Assembly: GCF_006715305.1 (NCBI RefSeq)
Contig: NZ_VFMY01000001.1
Span: forward strand, 620,001 to 684,000
Source: Arthrobacter sp. SLBN-100
Lineage (GTDB): Bacteria; Actinomycetota; Actinomycetes; Actinomycetales; Micrococcaceae
DNA length: 64,000 nucleotides
Direction: 5' to 3'
The notes beneath the pieces are model-generated. The model was not told the DNA's origin, made no database searches, and saw nothing but the letters and a program-made list of their open reading frames with translations. The first letter of the stretch is position 1, and each line of letters starts with the position of its first letter. The position numbers and the translations under genes were made by a program. Positions 32,328 to 41,059 of the stretch are shown in pieces.

Positions 32328-33895
32328 GTGTTTTTCCTACCCAGCACTGATCGGACAGGCCAGGACGAACTGATCCTGTCGGCCAGTGACATCGTCGCGG
32401 GCTCGGCGTGCAATTCGCGGCCGTCCGCAAACTGGACGTCCTGCTGGGCCGGATGGCCCCGGTGGCGGTTGAGCGTGACGCAATGGCCGACCTCACCGCA
32501 GCCCTCGGAGACAAGCACGAAGCCAAGGTGATGGGACTGCTCCGGGACGAATTCGGCCCCTCCCGCGTGTACGAGGTCGGGCCGCCGCGCAGCTTCGACC
32601 GCACCGGACTCGAAGCCCGGCACCGGGAAACGATCCAGGCGCTCCGCGACGGGTTCGACGTCATCTTTCAGGGCTGCTTCTTCGCTGACGGCTTCCACGG
32701 CCGCGCCGACTTCCTGATCCTCCAGGAGGACGGCACCTACGCAGTCTTCGACACGAAGCTGGCGCGCAGCGCCAAAGCCGAGGCCCTGCTGCAGCTCGCC
32801 GCTTACGCTGACCAGCTCCGGAGCGCCGGCGTCCCGGTTCATCGTGATGGCCACCTGATCCTGGGAACCAACGAAACCACGAGCCACCCGCTGCCGGAGA
32901 GCATCCCCCTGTTCTACGCAGCCCGGGACCGGCTCCGCGCCCTCCTGGAAGCCCACCGGCTGGCCTCCCTACCCTCCGCCTGGGGCGACCCGCGCTGGCT
33001 GGCGTGTCTGAAATGCCCCGACTGCAAGGCCGAGATGGAAGCCGCGGATGACCTCATGCTGGTGCGGCGGATGAACAGGTCTCGCCGGGCCAAGCTCATC
33101 GAGGCTGGCATCAGGACGATGGCCATGTTCGCCGCGGCCGACTTGCCCGACGTCGGCATCAAGATGGACCCTCTGTGGGTCGATCTGCAGGACCAGGCAC
33201 GGCTCCAGTGCGGCCTGGGCGACGTTGACGACACCATCAACGGTGTCTCCTACAAGGTCCTGGACAACCCGGCCCTGATCGCCATCCCCAAGCCGAGCTA
33301 TGGCGACATCTTCTTCGACTTCGAGGGGGACCCGCTCTGGCAGGACCCTGCGACGGGGGAGTGGGGCATCGAGTATCTGTTCGGCCTGGTCGAGCACGCC
33401 GCCGACGGCCACGACTTCATCGCGTTCACCGCGCACAGCCTGGAGGAGGAACGACAGGCCCTCATCGACTTCATCGACCACGTCACCGAACGCCGTGCCA
33501 TCCACCGAGGCCTGCACATCTTCCACTACGCACAGTACGAGGTCAGCGCCCTGCGGAAGATGGCCCGCCGGCACGGGGTCATGGTCGATGAGGTGGAGGA
33601 GCTCGTCGAGACCGGGGTCATGTTCGACCTGTACGAAACCGTGAAGGGCTCCGTCCGGATCTCGGACCGGTCCTTCAGCATCAAGAAGCTCGAACCGCTC
33701 TACATGCCGGCCGGCCGCGTCGGGGTCACGAACGCGGTGGACTCGATGGTCCAGTACAGCGTCTACCGGGACGCCGTCGACTCCGGCCAGCTGGAGAACG
33801 CAAAGTCGATATTTTCGGCCATCAAAGACTATAACCACTACGACTGCATCAGCACATGGAAGCTGCGGGACTGGCTGCTGAACCTCACCCGATAG
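32328..33895 (+). pseudogene. TM0106-family RecB-like nuclease half, frameshifted near the start
   Basis: MFFLPSTDRTGQDELILSAS then DIVAGSAC lies in one frame; after one missing base at about 32412 the rest (FAAVRKLDVLLGR onward) is in the next. Features include the RecB-like nuclease DGFHGRADFLI and YAVFDTKLARSAKAEALLQL (D...DTK), a CLKCPDCKAEM cysteine cluster, and an RNase H-like domain with DIFFDFEGDPLW and a C-terminal DYNHYDCISTWKLRDWLL. Family members normally continue into a large Upf1/Dna2-like helicase; here the gene stops exactly at the domain junction, leaving a nuclease-only version of about 520 residues. Confidence 0.75.
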
Positions 33896-34016
33896 CCCCT
33901 CCTCCTCATCAGTCAGCAGCAGTAGTGTGAGATTCCGCGAACTAGTCAGCCTCCTGGCTATTTCCCTGGAGGAGTCCAGCGACAGCATCGGAATCCGTCT
34001 GGTGCGCCGGGTGGAC

Positions 34017-34755
34017 TAGGGCGTGTCTCCCAAACCCTAAGGCGGTTGTCCGGACTCAACTGCATTGAAACCGCCGCAGAGGACGCTCCTGCCGTCGAAC
34101 TGACGGGTGCGGAGCTTGACAGTAACTGAAAGGCAGCCATGAAAACCCATGATCCATTTGCACCAACTTCCGGGATCGAATCCTTCGAAGTCATCAGCGA
34201 ATCCTTCGAGGATGGCCAGGTTCTTCCGGAAGCCCAACGTAGCGCCGTCCTGGGAGCCGGCGGGCGGGACGAATCGCCCCAGCTCACCTGGTCGGGCGCG
34301 CCCGAGGGAACCAGGAGCTATGCAGTCACCGTCTTCGACCCCGATGCCCCAGGCGCGGGCTACTGGCATTGGGCTGCGGTGAACATCCCGGCAGACGTCA
34401 CCTCCCTCCCGGCCGGTGCAGGTTCCCGGGACAACTCCCGGTTACCCTCTGGTGCAGTGCAATTGAAAAACGATGCCGGATTTGCCGGTTTCGTGGGAGC
34501 TGCACCGCCTCCCGGGCACGGTCAGCACCGGTATTTGCTGGTGGTTCACGCCATGGATGTTGAGCGGCTGGACCTGAGCACCGATGACACCCCGGCCGCC
34601 CTGCAATCCGCGCTCTCCACCCACACCTTGGGCCGGGCCAGGCTGACGGGAACCTTCGAACGCCGCTAGGAGGCGTCTCCCGAACCCTGAGGCGGTTGGG
34701 GGAGACGTTCTCAGGCGGTCAGCATCTGGCTCACAGCTTTAGGAGACACGCCCTA
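34017..34755. mobile_element. IR-flanked cassette with a PEBP gene
   Basis: TAGGGCGTGTCTCC (34017-34030) and its inverse GGAGACACGCCCTA (34742-34755) flank one gene. A direct repeat of about 28 bp starts GCGTGTCTCCCAAACCCT at 34021 and recurs, slightly diverged, at 34673. The right-hand piece (34673-34755) itself has inverted ends, like a small non-autonomous (MITE-like) element. No transposase is present. Confidence 0.55.
34139..34669 (+). CDS. YbhB/YbcL-type phosphatidylethanolamine-binding protein
   Basis: The 176-residue protein has PEBP signatures: SPQLTWSGAPEGTRSYAVTV then FDPDAPGAGYWHWAAVNIPA, with the ligand-pocket D-P-D-A-P and H-W, and GHGQHRYLLVVHAMDVERLD. These proteins bind anionic phospholipid-like ligands; bacterial roles are poorly defined. 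The frame is intact while neighbours are broken, and it sits between repeat copies, suggesting more recent arrival. GAAAGG precedes the ATG. Confidence 0.9.
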   Translation: MKTHDPFAPTSGIESFEVISESFEDGQVLPEAQRSAVLGAGGRDESPQLTWSGAPEGTRSYAVTVFDPDAPGAGYWHWAAVNIPADVTSLPAGAGSRDNSRLPSGAVQLKNDAGFAGFVGAAPPPGHGQHRYLLVVHAMDVERLDLSTDDTPAALQSALSTHTLGRARLTGTFERR

Positions 34756-34760
34756 AGGGG

Positions 34761-35573
34761 CTAGTGAGGGACCCGGCGTAGATCCCACAGGCGCCAGGCC
34801 TCGCTGGTCATCAAGGTGGCTGCGCCCACGGACCTTCCGAGCTCCTCGGCGGAGGTAGTGAAGCTATGAAGCTCTCCGTTCGCTGTCTTGGTCTTCTCGG
34901 TCTTGCGCACGAACACCGGCCATGACCGGCCGTGGGCGGCAGCGCTGGCGACACGCCACTCGTAGGCCAGAGCGAAGCGCATCCATTGGTCACCGACGGA
35001 GCCGGCGTTGGTCAGATGGGCGGCGGCTTCCCGCATCATGGTCGTGGCATCCGAGTCGATCTTGGGAAACTCTTTCCGCAGCTCCCTGATGCGCAGGATC
35101 TCTGCACTCAGCTTGTCGGCCTGGCTGTTCAGATCGATCATGAATTCCTGCCTGAAGTTGGCTTTCGCGTATTCGTCCTTCGCGTAGTCCCACAGAAACT
35201 TTCGGTGCTGGGACCTTTCGTCCTCCGCTATCGCCAGCGCCCGGGCACGACGAGTCGCGCGGTTTCCGCTGAGCACCCATACTGCCTGGGAAGCACCAAG
35301 CAGGGCGGCGCGCGTCGGAGTGAAAACCGACGTAGGGCGCATGTTCAGCTCATCCCGTGCCAGGTCAGTCATGAGGGCCAAATGGTCAACAGCAGACAGC
35401 AGTCCGGACCATGCTGCCGTCCGGACCGGGGCAGTGACGAGCCCCTTGTCGTCTCCGGCCAGGGAACTTCCAGACGTCACTGTGTCGGGGGTTGCCAGCC
35501 GCTGCTGCCAGCTCCGGGCGGCGTCGAAGCACCGTTCCAGCCTGGCCATCCACAGGGTTTCGCATTCCTCCAT
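34761..35573 (-). CDS. Hypothetical helical protein (270 aa)
   Basis: The protein begins MEECETLWMARLERCFDAAR and appears all-helical (VDHLALMTDLARDELNMRPT, RATRRARALAIAEDERSQHR, WMRFALAYEWRVASAAAHGR). The arrangement resembles HEPN-like or DUF-type helical proteins of Micrococcales, but no R-x4-6-H motif could be assigned with confidence. The frame is intact. It starts immediately beyond the IR-flanked PEBP cassette. Function unknown. Confidence 0.6.
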   Translation of the reverse strand: MEECETLWMARLERCFDAARSWQQRLATPDTVTSGSSLAGDDKGLVTAPVRTAAWSGLLSAVDHLALMTDLARDELNMRPTSVFTPTRAALLGASQAVWVLSGNRATRRARALAIAEDERSQHRKFLWDYAKDEYAKANFRQEFMIDLNSQADKLSAEILRIRELRKEFPKIDSDATTMMREAAAHLTNAGSVGDQWMRFALAYEWRVASAAAHGRSWPVFVRKTEKTKTANGELHSFTTSAEELGRSVGAATLMTSEAWRLWDLRRVPH

Positions 35574-35629
35574 CCCCTGAACCTACAACGGCGGACCGGA
35601 GGCGAACCGACGGGGACGCCGCGTTCCTC

Positions 35630-35636
35630 TACGCAT
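35630..35636 (+). promoter_or_regulatory. Variant promoter motif TACGCAT
   Basis: 8 nt before the in-frame ATG at 35645, a variant of the TACACAT core seen elsewhere. Confidence 0.4.
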
Positions 35637-35683
35637 GTTCCCTAATGGAGGCGCCGACCGGTGAACCCCACGAAAGGTATCCC

Positions 35684-36139
35684 GTGAAAAAGACTGTCAT
35701 TGCTGTTGTACTGGCGGCTACCGCCATGTTCTCGACCGGCTGCGCCGCCGAGGCTGTCACCGGCGCCTTGGCTGAGCAGGCCGCACAGGGCAGCTCCGGC
35801 CAGCCGGCGGGAACAGTGGACGCGATGACCAAGGCCAAGGAGCGGATCGAGGCCAAGGCCTACACCTCGAGAGTCGTGGCGGAGCACGAGTCGATGATGG
35901 CCGGGGAGGACTGGATTGTCACCGGCGGAGGCTGGACCAGAGGAGCGGTTGTGACCGTGACCCTGGAGGCTGCCGACGGCACCGCCGTGGGAGCCCCGGT
36001 GGAAGCAGTCGCCGACGCAGAAGGCCATATCGATGCCGTCATCACCATCCCGGAAGGGACGACCACCGGCACCTACACCCTTGTTGCCGCAGACGGCACC
36101 GGCAAGCATTCGACGACGGTGAACATCTTCAGCAACTAG
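35684..36139 (+). CDS. Lipoprotein with Ig-like domain
   Basis: From GTG 35684 (GAAAGG upstream) the protein starts MKKTVIAVVLAATAMFSTGC, a lipoprotein signal with lipobox Cys20. After a helical linker, the C-terminal 80 residues (DWIVTGGGWTRGAVVTVTLE, IDAVITIPEGTTTGTYTLVA) look like a small Ig-like beta-sandwich. An upstream in-frame ATG at 35645 would extend the N-terminus by 13 residues and matches the leaderless promoter spacing; the signal peptide argues for the GTG. Intact. Confidence 0.75.
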   Translation: MKKTVIAVVLAATAMFSTGCAAEAVTGALAEQAAQGSSGQPAGTVDAMTKAKERIEAKAYTSRVVAEHESMMAGEDWIVTGGGWTRGAVVTVTLEAADGTAVGAPVEAVADAEGHIDAVITIPEGTTTGTYTLVAADGTGKHSTTVNIFSN

Positions 36140-36937
36140 GCTCCCTCGTGGACCGCTGCTCCGACGGGCTCGCCATCCAGCTCAACGTAGAAGGACTGCA
36201 TCCGGTCAGCTTCGATGAGTCGGCCACGCTGGCCCGGCTCGGTCCCTGACCACGCGCTCTTCCAGGGGTCCTCGTTTTTGACGATCGCGGTCAGATGGAA
36301 GGCGCGCAGCTCGCCGTAGGCTTTGACGACCTCATCGATGCTCGCGGCCTCGTCTGCGTCGAACACGCCGGGATTCCCTGGCACCCCGCTGATGGTGAAC
36401 GTGCCCGCATGCGAGGCATGAAGGTTAGGGTTCACCGGCCCTGTGCCCCAGGCGTAGAAGTCAGCGTCAGCGAGCAGCCGGTCCTCCCAGACGAGGTGCC
36501 AGGCCTGGCAGCAGTAGGCGAGCTTGTGCAGCTGCATCGTTGGAATTTCCCCGGTACGGGAGAGGATGGCGGCCGCCAGATCGAAGATGGTAGCGGTGGG
36601 CCTTTCACGTGGCTGGCCCAGCCCCGGCACAGGGTTCCTCCCCTCCTGCCATTGCGCCCAGGTCTTTCCGACAACGACAACAGTGTCCGGCAGTTTTGCA
36701 CCCACCCGCGGTCTTCAGGTCCCGCAGGCAGAGTCGGCTGAAGTCCTTGTCCTGCTCGTGGGCCGGGTAGTCGTACTGCCAGTCGGTGCCGTTCCAGATC
36801 TGGCCGTGGCTGAGCAGTGCCCACTGATCCAGGCCGCGGCGCTGGACCCGGACGCAGAACGAGGAGATGTTCCGGGTGTCGAGGTCGGTCCCGGTCGGGG
36901 TGAGGGTGTATTCGGTGGCGATTGAGGGCAAGTCCAT
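36136..36937 (-). pseudogene. Panacea/DUF4065-domain protein, frameshifted
   Basis: The 5' part from ATG 36937 reads MDLPSIATEYTLTPTGTDLD to QDKDFSRLCLRDLKTA; at about 36700 the frame changes to GAKLPDTVVVVGKTWAQWQE, then the DUF4065 core TIFDLAAAILSRTGEIPTMQ, LHKLAYCCQAWHLVWEDRLL and FYAWGTGPVNP. Panacea domains act as hyperpromiscuous antitoxins. It may originally have been two genes (a small unknown plus DUF4065) or one fused gene. No partner toxin is evident beside it. The ATG is 7 nt after a CCGCACACAT motif. Confidence 0.65.
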
Positions 36938-36944
36938 GGCCCTC

Positions 36945-36954
36945 ATGTGTGCGG
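36945..36954 (-). promoter_or_regulatory. Leaderless-type promoter motif CCGCACACAT
   Basis: The motif ends 7 nt before the ATG at 36937. Confidence 0.7.
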
Positions 36955-36997
36955 AGACAGCAGCCGATCTCTTCGCGTGGAGCGCCGACGGCCGGTC

Positions 36998-37004
36998 TGC
37001 GCAT
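36998..37004 (+). promoter_or_regulatory. Variant promoter motif TGCGCAT with leader peptide
   Basis: 8 nt before ATG 37013, which opens a nine-codon frame (MTAPALEDL) whose TGA overlaps the TTG start of the next gene. Confidence 0.4.
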
Positions 37005-37038
37005 GTTCTCTTATGACCGCACCAGCTCTGGAGGACCT

Positions 37039-37380
37039 TTGATCTACCCCATCGTCACCGTGGTCGTGGGCGCGAGCATGGTGGTCCTCTCAGGCATCTC
37101 CCTGTTCCGATGCATCCGCGACGGCGGCATCTTCATCAACCAGCTGCGGTTCCTGGCGTCCGGCGTCCTGCTGATCCTGCACTTCCCGCTGACCCATCTT
37201 CTGGACGGCATCATCCTGCCGTGGCTCGAAAAGATCGGCGCCGTTGAGGGTAATGTGCAGGCGTCCTACTGGATCTCGGCGGCCCTCATCGTCGCCGTCC
37301 AGCTGATCATCCTGCCCACGGGCCGAGAGCTGTACGCGAGCTACATGGCTGACAGAATCACCCGCCGGCCAGGAGTCTGA
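37039..37380 (+). CDS. Four-helix membrane protein
   Basis: The 113-residue protein (MIYPIVTVVVGASMVVLSGI, RFLASGVLLILHFPLTHLLD, ASYWISAALIVAVQLIILPT) is largely hydrophobic. TTG 37039 is preceded by GGAGG within the short leader frame, whose stop overlaps the start, indicating coupling. Unknown function. Confidence 0.65.
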   Translation: MIYPIVTVVVGASMVVLSGISLFRCIRDGGIFINQLRFLASGVLLILHFPLTHLLDGIILPWLEKIGAVEGNVQASYWISAALIVAVQLIILPTGRELYASYMADRITRRPGV

Positions 37381-37405
37381 CCCACAGGGTTGGCCGTCAA
37401 CGGCC

Positions 37406-37732
37406 TCAATTGTCCACGAAGTGGTAATAGAGGTAGACGGCTCCGTATCCGATGGCCCCCAGGAATGCTCCGATGATCCAGTACGTTGCGTCGTTCGCTT
37501 CCAACGCATTGACGGTAGCGCACCAGGCGTCGGTCCGCGGAGGGGAGAAGAAACCGCTGAAGCAAGACGATTTGGCCTGTGCCACTAGTAGGGCGACGAG
37601 TCCGGTCCCGAGGGTTCCGATGCAGAAAGCGAAAACGGCAGCTGCTGGCACGTGGGATTTGTCATGACGTGCGCCCTCGGCGGCCTCACGCTTAGCTTTC
37701 TCTTCGCTTGAACGACGCTCTGACTCGTCCAT
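37406..37732 (-). CDS. Small two-helix membrane protein
   Basis: The 108-residue protein starts MDESERRSSEEKAKREAAEG, a charged cytoplasmic segment, followed by helices VFAFCIGTLGTGLVALLVAQ and TYWIIGAFLGAIGYGAVYLY separated by a loop with cysteines (SSCFSGF, AWCATV). It converges with the preceding gene. Unknown function. Confidence 0.65.
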   Translation of the reverse strand: MDESERRSSEEKAKREAAEGARHDKSHVPAAAVFAFCIGTLGTGLVALLVAQAKSSCFSGFFSPPRTDAWCATVNALEANDATYWIIGAFLGAIGYGAVYLYYHFVDN

Positions 37733-37834
37733 CCCGGCAGTATGAACCTCCGGTTGAAGGTTAGGCAAGGGGGTACTGCTACCCGGGGTGAATCGCGGGG
37801 GTGAAAAGCGTGCCGATGAGGGTAATCGGCCAGC

Positions 37835-37844
37835 CCGCACACAT
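37835..37844 (+). promoter_or_regulatory. Promoter motif CCGCACACAT
   Basis: Located 135 nt upstream of the LysM gene, so the transcript would carry a leader. A TTG lies 8 nt after the motif but opens no recognisable gene. Confidence 0.4.
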
Positions 37845-37979
37845 ATTCTCAGTTGACCCGCAGCCGCGGCGGACGACTGCCCAGACCGCCGTCGGTTCTG
37901 ACTGCCGGTGGTCTTTCGCTGCCTTGGTCCGCGCGTCCCATGAGGAACGTTCGGTCCTGACATCTTTTGAGGAAGTTCC

Positions 37980-39346
37980 ATGAGTAATCCCGCCCGTCGA
38001 CTGAGCGTCGCCGTCACCGCCGGAGCCATGTCCGCCGCCGTCTTGTCCAGTTTGATCGGCGGTTCGGCGGCCTATGCCGTGGCGCCTGCGACCTATCATG
38101 CCCCTATGGAGGTCTCCTCGTCGGGAACCTACACCGTCCGCTCCGGCGACACGTTGAGCGGTATCGCCGCCAGGCACGGCGTGAGCCTCGCTGCGGTCTT
38201 TTCGGCCAACAACATGAACATGGGCACGATCATCTACCCCGGCCAGAAGATCCAGGTCGGCCCGGACACCACAACACCGGCTGCCAAGCCCGCTGCGGTG
38301 CCGACCCCGGCAGCGCCGGCCAGTAGCCACACCGTCAGGTCCGGAGACACGCTCAGCGCCATTGCGAGTAAGTACGGCGTCAGCCTCAGCTCGGTTCTTG
38401 CGGCCAACAACCTGCAGCTGCGTTCGATCATCTACCCGGGCCAGACGATCAAGCTGGCCACCTCTGCGGCACCCGTTGTGTCTCAGCCCGCCCCAGCCCC
38501 AGCACAGTCCCCGTCGGCTCCTTCTGCCGCAGCCACTTACACCGTCAAGTCCGGTGACACGCTCAGCGCGATCGCAGCACGGCAGGGCGTCAGCCTCGAC
38601 AATATCCTCGCGGCCAATAACCTGCAGATGCGCTCGGTCATCTACCCCCGCCAGGCAATCAAGCTTGCGGCTCCGCCGGCGCCCCCCGCCCAACCGGCAC
38701 CCCCGGCGCCTGCACCGATTGCCCCGGCGGTCACCAGCATCACCCCGGCTACCGCCGCAACGTACGATGTCAAGGCTGGCGACACCATGTCCAGGATCGC
38801 CAGCGCACACGGCGTCAGCCTGTCCTCGGTGCTGTCCGCCAACGGCGTGACGCTCAACACGGTCATCTACCGGGGTCAGAGTATCAAGCTCGGAACCGGC
38901 ACGCCCTCCGCTCCAGCGCAGGCGCCTGCACCCGCAGCGGCTCCCGCGGCAAGCCCATCCTCGGCGGAGCTGAAGACCATGCTCGCCGACACCGCTCGGC
39001 ACATGGGCGTCGATCCGTCCCTGGCCCTGGCATTCGCCATGCAGGAGTCAGGCTTCCGCCAGAACGTCACCTCCTCAGCGGGCGCGATCGGCCCATGCAG
39101 GTCATGCCCACATCAGGGGAGTGGGCATCCCAGCTTGTCGGCCGGCAGCTTGACCTGCGCAACGCCCAGGACAACATCACCGCCGGCGTCGCCATTATCG
39201 CGGCCCTGGTAAAGACCAGCCCGACCAAGGAGATTGCTATTGCCTCCTATTACCAGGGCCAGTACTCGGTGATGAACCGGGGCATGTACGAAGACACCAA
39301 GGACTACGTCGCCTCCGTCCTCAAGCACCAGATCAGTTTCCAGTAG
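37980..39346 (+). pseudogene. LysM / lytic transglycosylase cell-wall enzyme, frameshifted
   Basis: A signal peptide (SVAVTAGAMSAAVLSSLIGG... SAAYA) precedes four LysM repeats of the form TYTVRSGDTLSGIAARHGVS at about residues 50, 115, 190 and 260, joined by Pro/Ala linkers. The C-terminal SLT-type domain starts with MGVDPSLALAFAMQESGFRQ, containing the catalytic Glu of the E-S motif. Immediately after SSAGAIGP, at about 39096, one base is missing: MQVMPTSGEWASQLVGRQLD continues in the next frame to 39346. As written the catalytic domain is cut. It would have bound and cleaved peptidoglycan outside the cell. Confidence 0.85.
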
Positions 39347-39510
39347 GGACCTGCTGACCAGGCCCGCACCGCAGCGCGCGGTGCGGGCCTCGTCGTATCC
39401 GGCCGATGCGGGACCATGCTGACCAGCATTCCTGCATGCATGCATGAAAGTTCACTGGCTGCGGCGGTCCTGCTGCCCATCTTCGGCGCCGGGGAGAGGG
39501 ACTTCAGCCT

Positions 39511-39520
39511 CCGCACACAT
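39511..39520 (+). promoter_or_regulatory. Leaderless-type promoter motif CCGCACACAT
   Basis: The motif ends 8 nt before ATG 39529, which opens the frame that continues into the TM2 protein but overlaps the antisense gene at 39535. Confidence 0.5.
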
Positions 39521-39534
39521 GTGGAGGTATGACA

Positions 39535-39813
39535 TCAACTCTGGGCGCGGACCAGCCATTTCCCGGTTTCATCATGGACGACCTCGAAGGTGGTGAGGTC
39601 ACTGTCGGAGTTCCTGCCGAGGCGGGCCTGAAGCTGCCACACCTCGGCGTCGATGCGCAGGGATTCACCACGCCCCATTCGCAGGTCGGTCTCCCACCAC
39701 GATCTGCGCTCGAACCAGCGGACCGGCTCAGCGCCCACCAGCCAAGTCTGGCCCTCCAGCTCAAACGAGACCGGAACACCCTCCGGACCCAGACTGACGC
39801 TGACTTCCTTCAT
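39535..39813 (-). CDS. DUF6504-like protein
   Basis: The 92-residue protein MKEVSVSLGPEGVPVSFELE, GQTWLVGAEPVRWFERRSWW, then ETDLRMGRGESLRIDAEVWQ has the compact P-x-x-F-x-x-x-G-x-x-W...W-W pattern I associate with DUF6504 proteins, which often accompany ImuB-type translesion polymerases. GGGGGCGGG lies before the ATG. The whole gene is antisense to the upstream part of the TM2 frame. Assignment is tentative. Confidence 0.6.
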   Translation of the reverse strand: MKEVSVSLGPEGVPVSFELEGQTWLVGAEPVRWFERRSWWETDLRMGRGESLRIDAEVWQLQARLGRNSDSDLTTFEVVHDETGKWLVRAQS

Positions 39814-39909
39814 CCCGCCCCCGGAACGGGCCTCATCGAGGCCCGGCCGACCCGGCGTTCACTTCGCCAGGCTCGCACCCCGGAGGAACACGTCGCGCGG
39901 CCCGTCATT

Positions 39910-40968
39910 ATGCCCCTGGCAGGCACTCCTGCCCTGACGCAGGCACCTGACGTTGAACCCAGCTTCACCATTCCGGGCGCCACACCAATTGCCAGTGCTA
40001 CTGGGCTGGATGCGGAGAGCCTGGCGCTGGCCGCGGACCTCGAGGCCGCCCTGAATTATGCCTTGAACGAGGAGTCGGCCGCCTGCGCCCACCCGGACGC
40101 TGACAGCCTCGCACTGGCCGCTGAGCTGGAAGCCGCACTGAACGAGGCACTGGCTGAGGACCCAGCGGTCGGGCCGGAGAACCTGTCCGACGGACACCTG
40201 CGGCTCTTGCACGCAGAGGCGTTGGTCAACGATGAGCCCGTGGACCATCTTCCCGAGTTGCCGCCCCTGCCGACTGCGGGAACCCAATACGTTGCCATGC
40301 TGGAATCCTACGGGGCCTTCCCTCCCCTCCTTCCGGCAGGCCGGGACTTCCGGCCGGTCCTGGTACTGTCGGTGCTCCTCGGCTACCTGGGAGCGGACCG
40401 CTTCTACGAACGGAAGTACGTGTCCGGGGTTCTGAAGTTGGCCACCATCGGAGGGTTCGGTATCTGGTGGTTCGCGGACATCATCTCGATCCTCACCGGT
40501 CGCGCGCGGGGCAGGAACGGCCAACCCTACCGAGGCGGGAAGAAGGAACGCGTCATCGCCTGGTCCCTGACCGCGGCCCTGTTCGCTGGACTGATCCCGG
40601 CCGGAGGAATCGCCGCCACTCCAGCTGTCACAGCGGCAACGACCGCTATCGACGAGGCCCTCAACCCGAAGCCCGTACCGGTTCCGACCTGGGCCACCCT
40701 CGCCGAGGTTTCAGGCACCGCTGAGCCGGCCGTTCTGGACATCACCGGCGACCGCCTGCGGCTGACCTACAACTTCCCGGGTGGGGTCTACGCCTACCTG
40801 CAAAAGGAAGGCAGCACCACAGCCCCGGCCGAGACACTGATCCTCAATGAACGCCCATCCCAAGGTCAGACCGAGATTGCTGTCGCCCCGGGCCGCTACC
40901 AGCTCATCGTGAGGGCCGACGGGACCGGCTGGACCCTCAAGGCAGAGGAGCGGGGCTTGCACGGCTGA
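39910..40968 (+). CDS. TM2-domain membrane protein with repeated N-terminal region
   Basis: The TM2 signature LLGYLGADRFYERKYVSGVL and IGGFGIWWFADIISILTGRA is followed by another helix (AWSLTAALFAGLIPAGGIAA) and an extracytoplasmic C-terminal domain (LDITGDRLRLTYNFPGGVYA). The N-terminal region contains a tandem repeat: DAESLALAADLEAALNYALN and DADSLALAAELEAALNEALA. The frame is open back to ATG 39529, which has a promoter motif at leaderless spacing, but that extension is antisense to another gene and looks like shadow; I keep ATG 39910. Confidence 0.7.
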   Translation: MPLAGTPALTQAPDVEPSFTIPGATPIASATGLDAESLALAADLEAALNYALNEESAACAHPDADSLALAAELEAALNEALAEDPAVGPENLSDGHLRLLHAEALVNDEPVDHLPELPPLPTAGTQYVAMLESYGAFPPLLPAGRDFRPVLVLSVLLGYLGADRFYERKYVSGVLKLATIGGFGIWWFADIISILTGRARGRNGQPYRGGKKERVIAWSLTAALFAGLIPAGGIAATPAVTAATTAIDEALNPKPVPVPTWATLAEVSGTAEPAVLDITGDRLRLTYNFPGGVYAYLQKEGSTTAPAETLILNERPSQGQTEIAVAPGRYQLIVRADGTGWTLKAEERGLHG

Positions 40969-41059
40969 TTTTTGTCAGAACCATCGTGCTGCGATGTCGT
41001 GCCTCGTGGCTACTCGAGTCCGTCGCTCTATCGCCGCCGGCGAGCACGGTGCGTCGATA

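Noticed and set aside
37779..39002. Long minus-strand Gly/Arg-rich frame over the LysM gene.
   Set aside because: Arises from the repetitive LysM and Pro/Ala linker codons; no start signal or recognisable domain.
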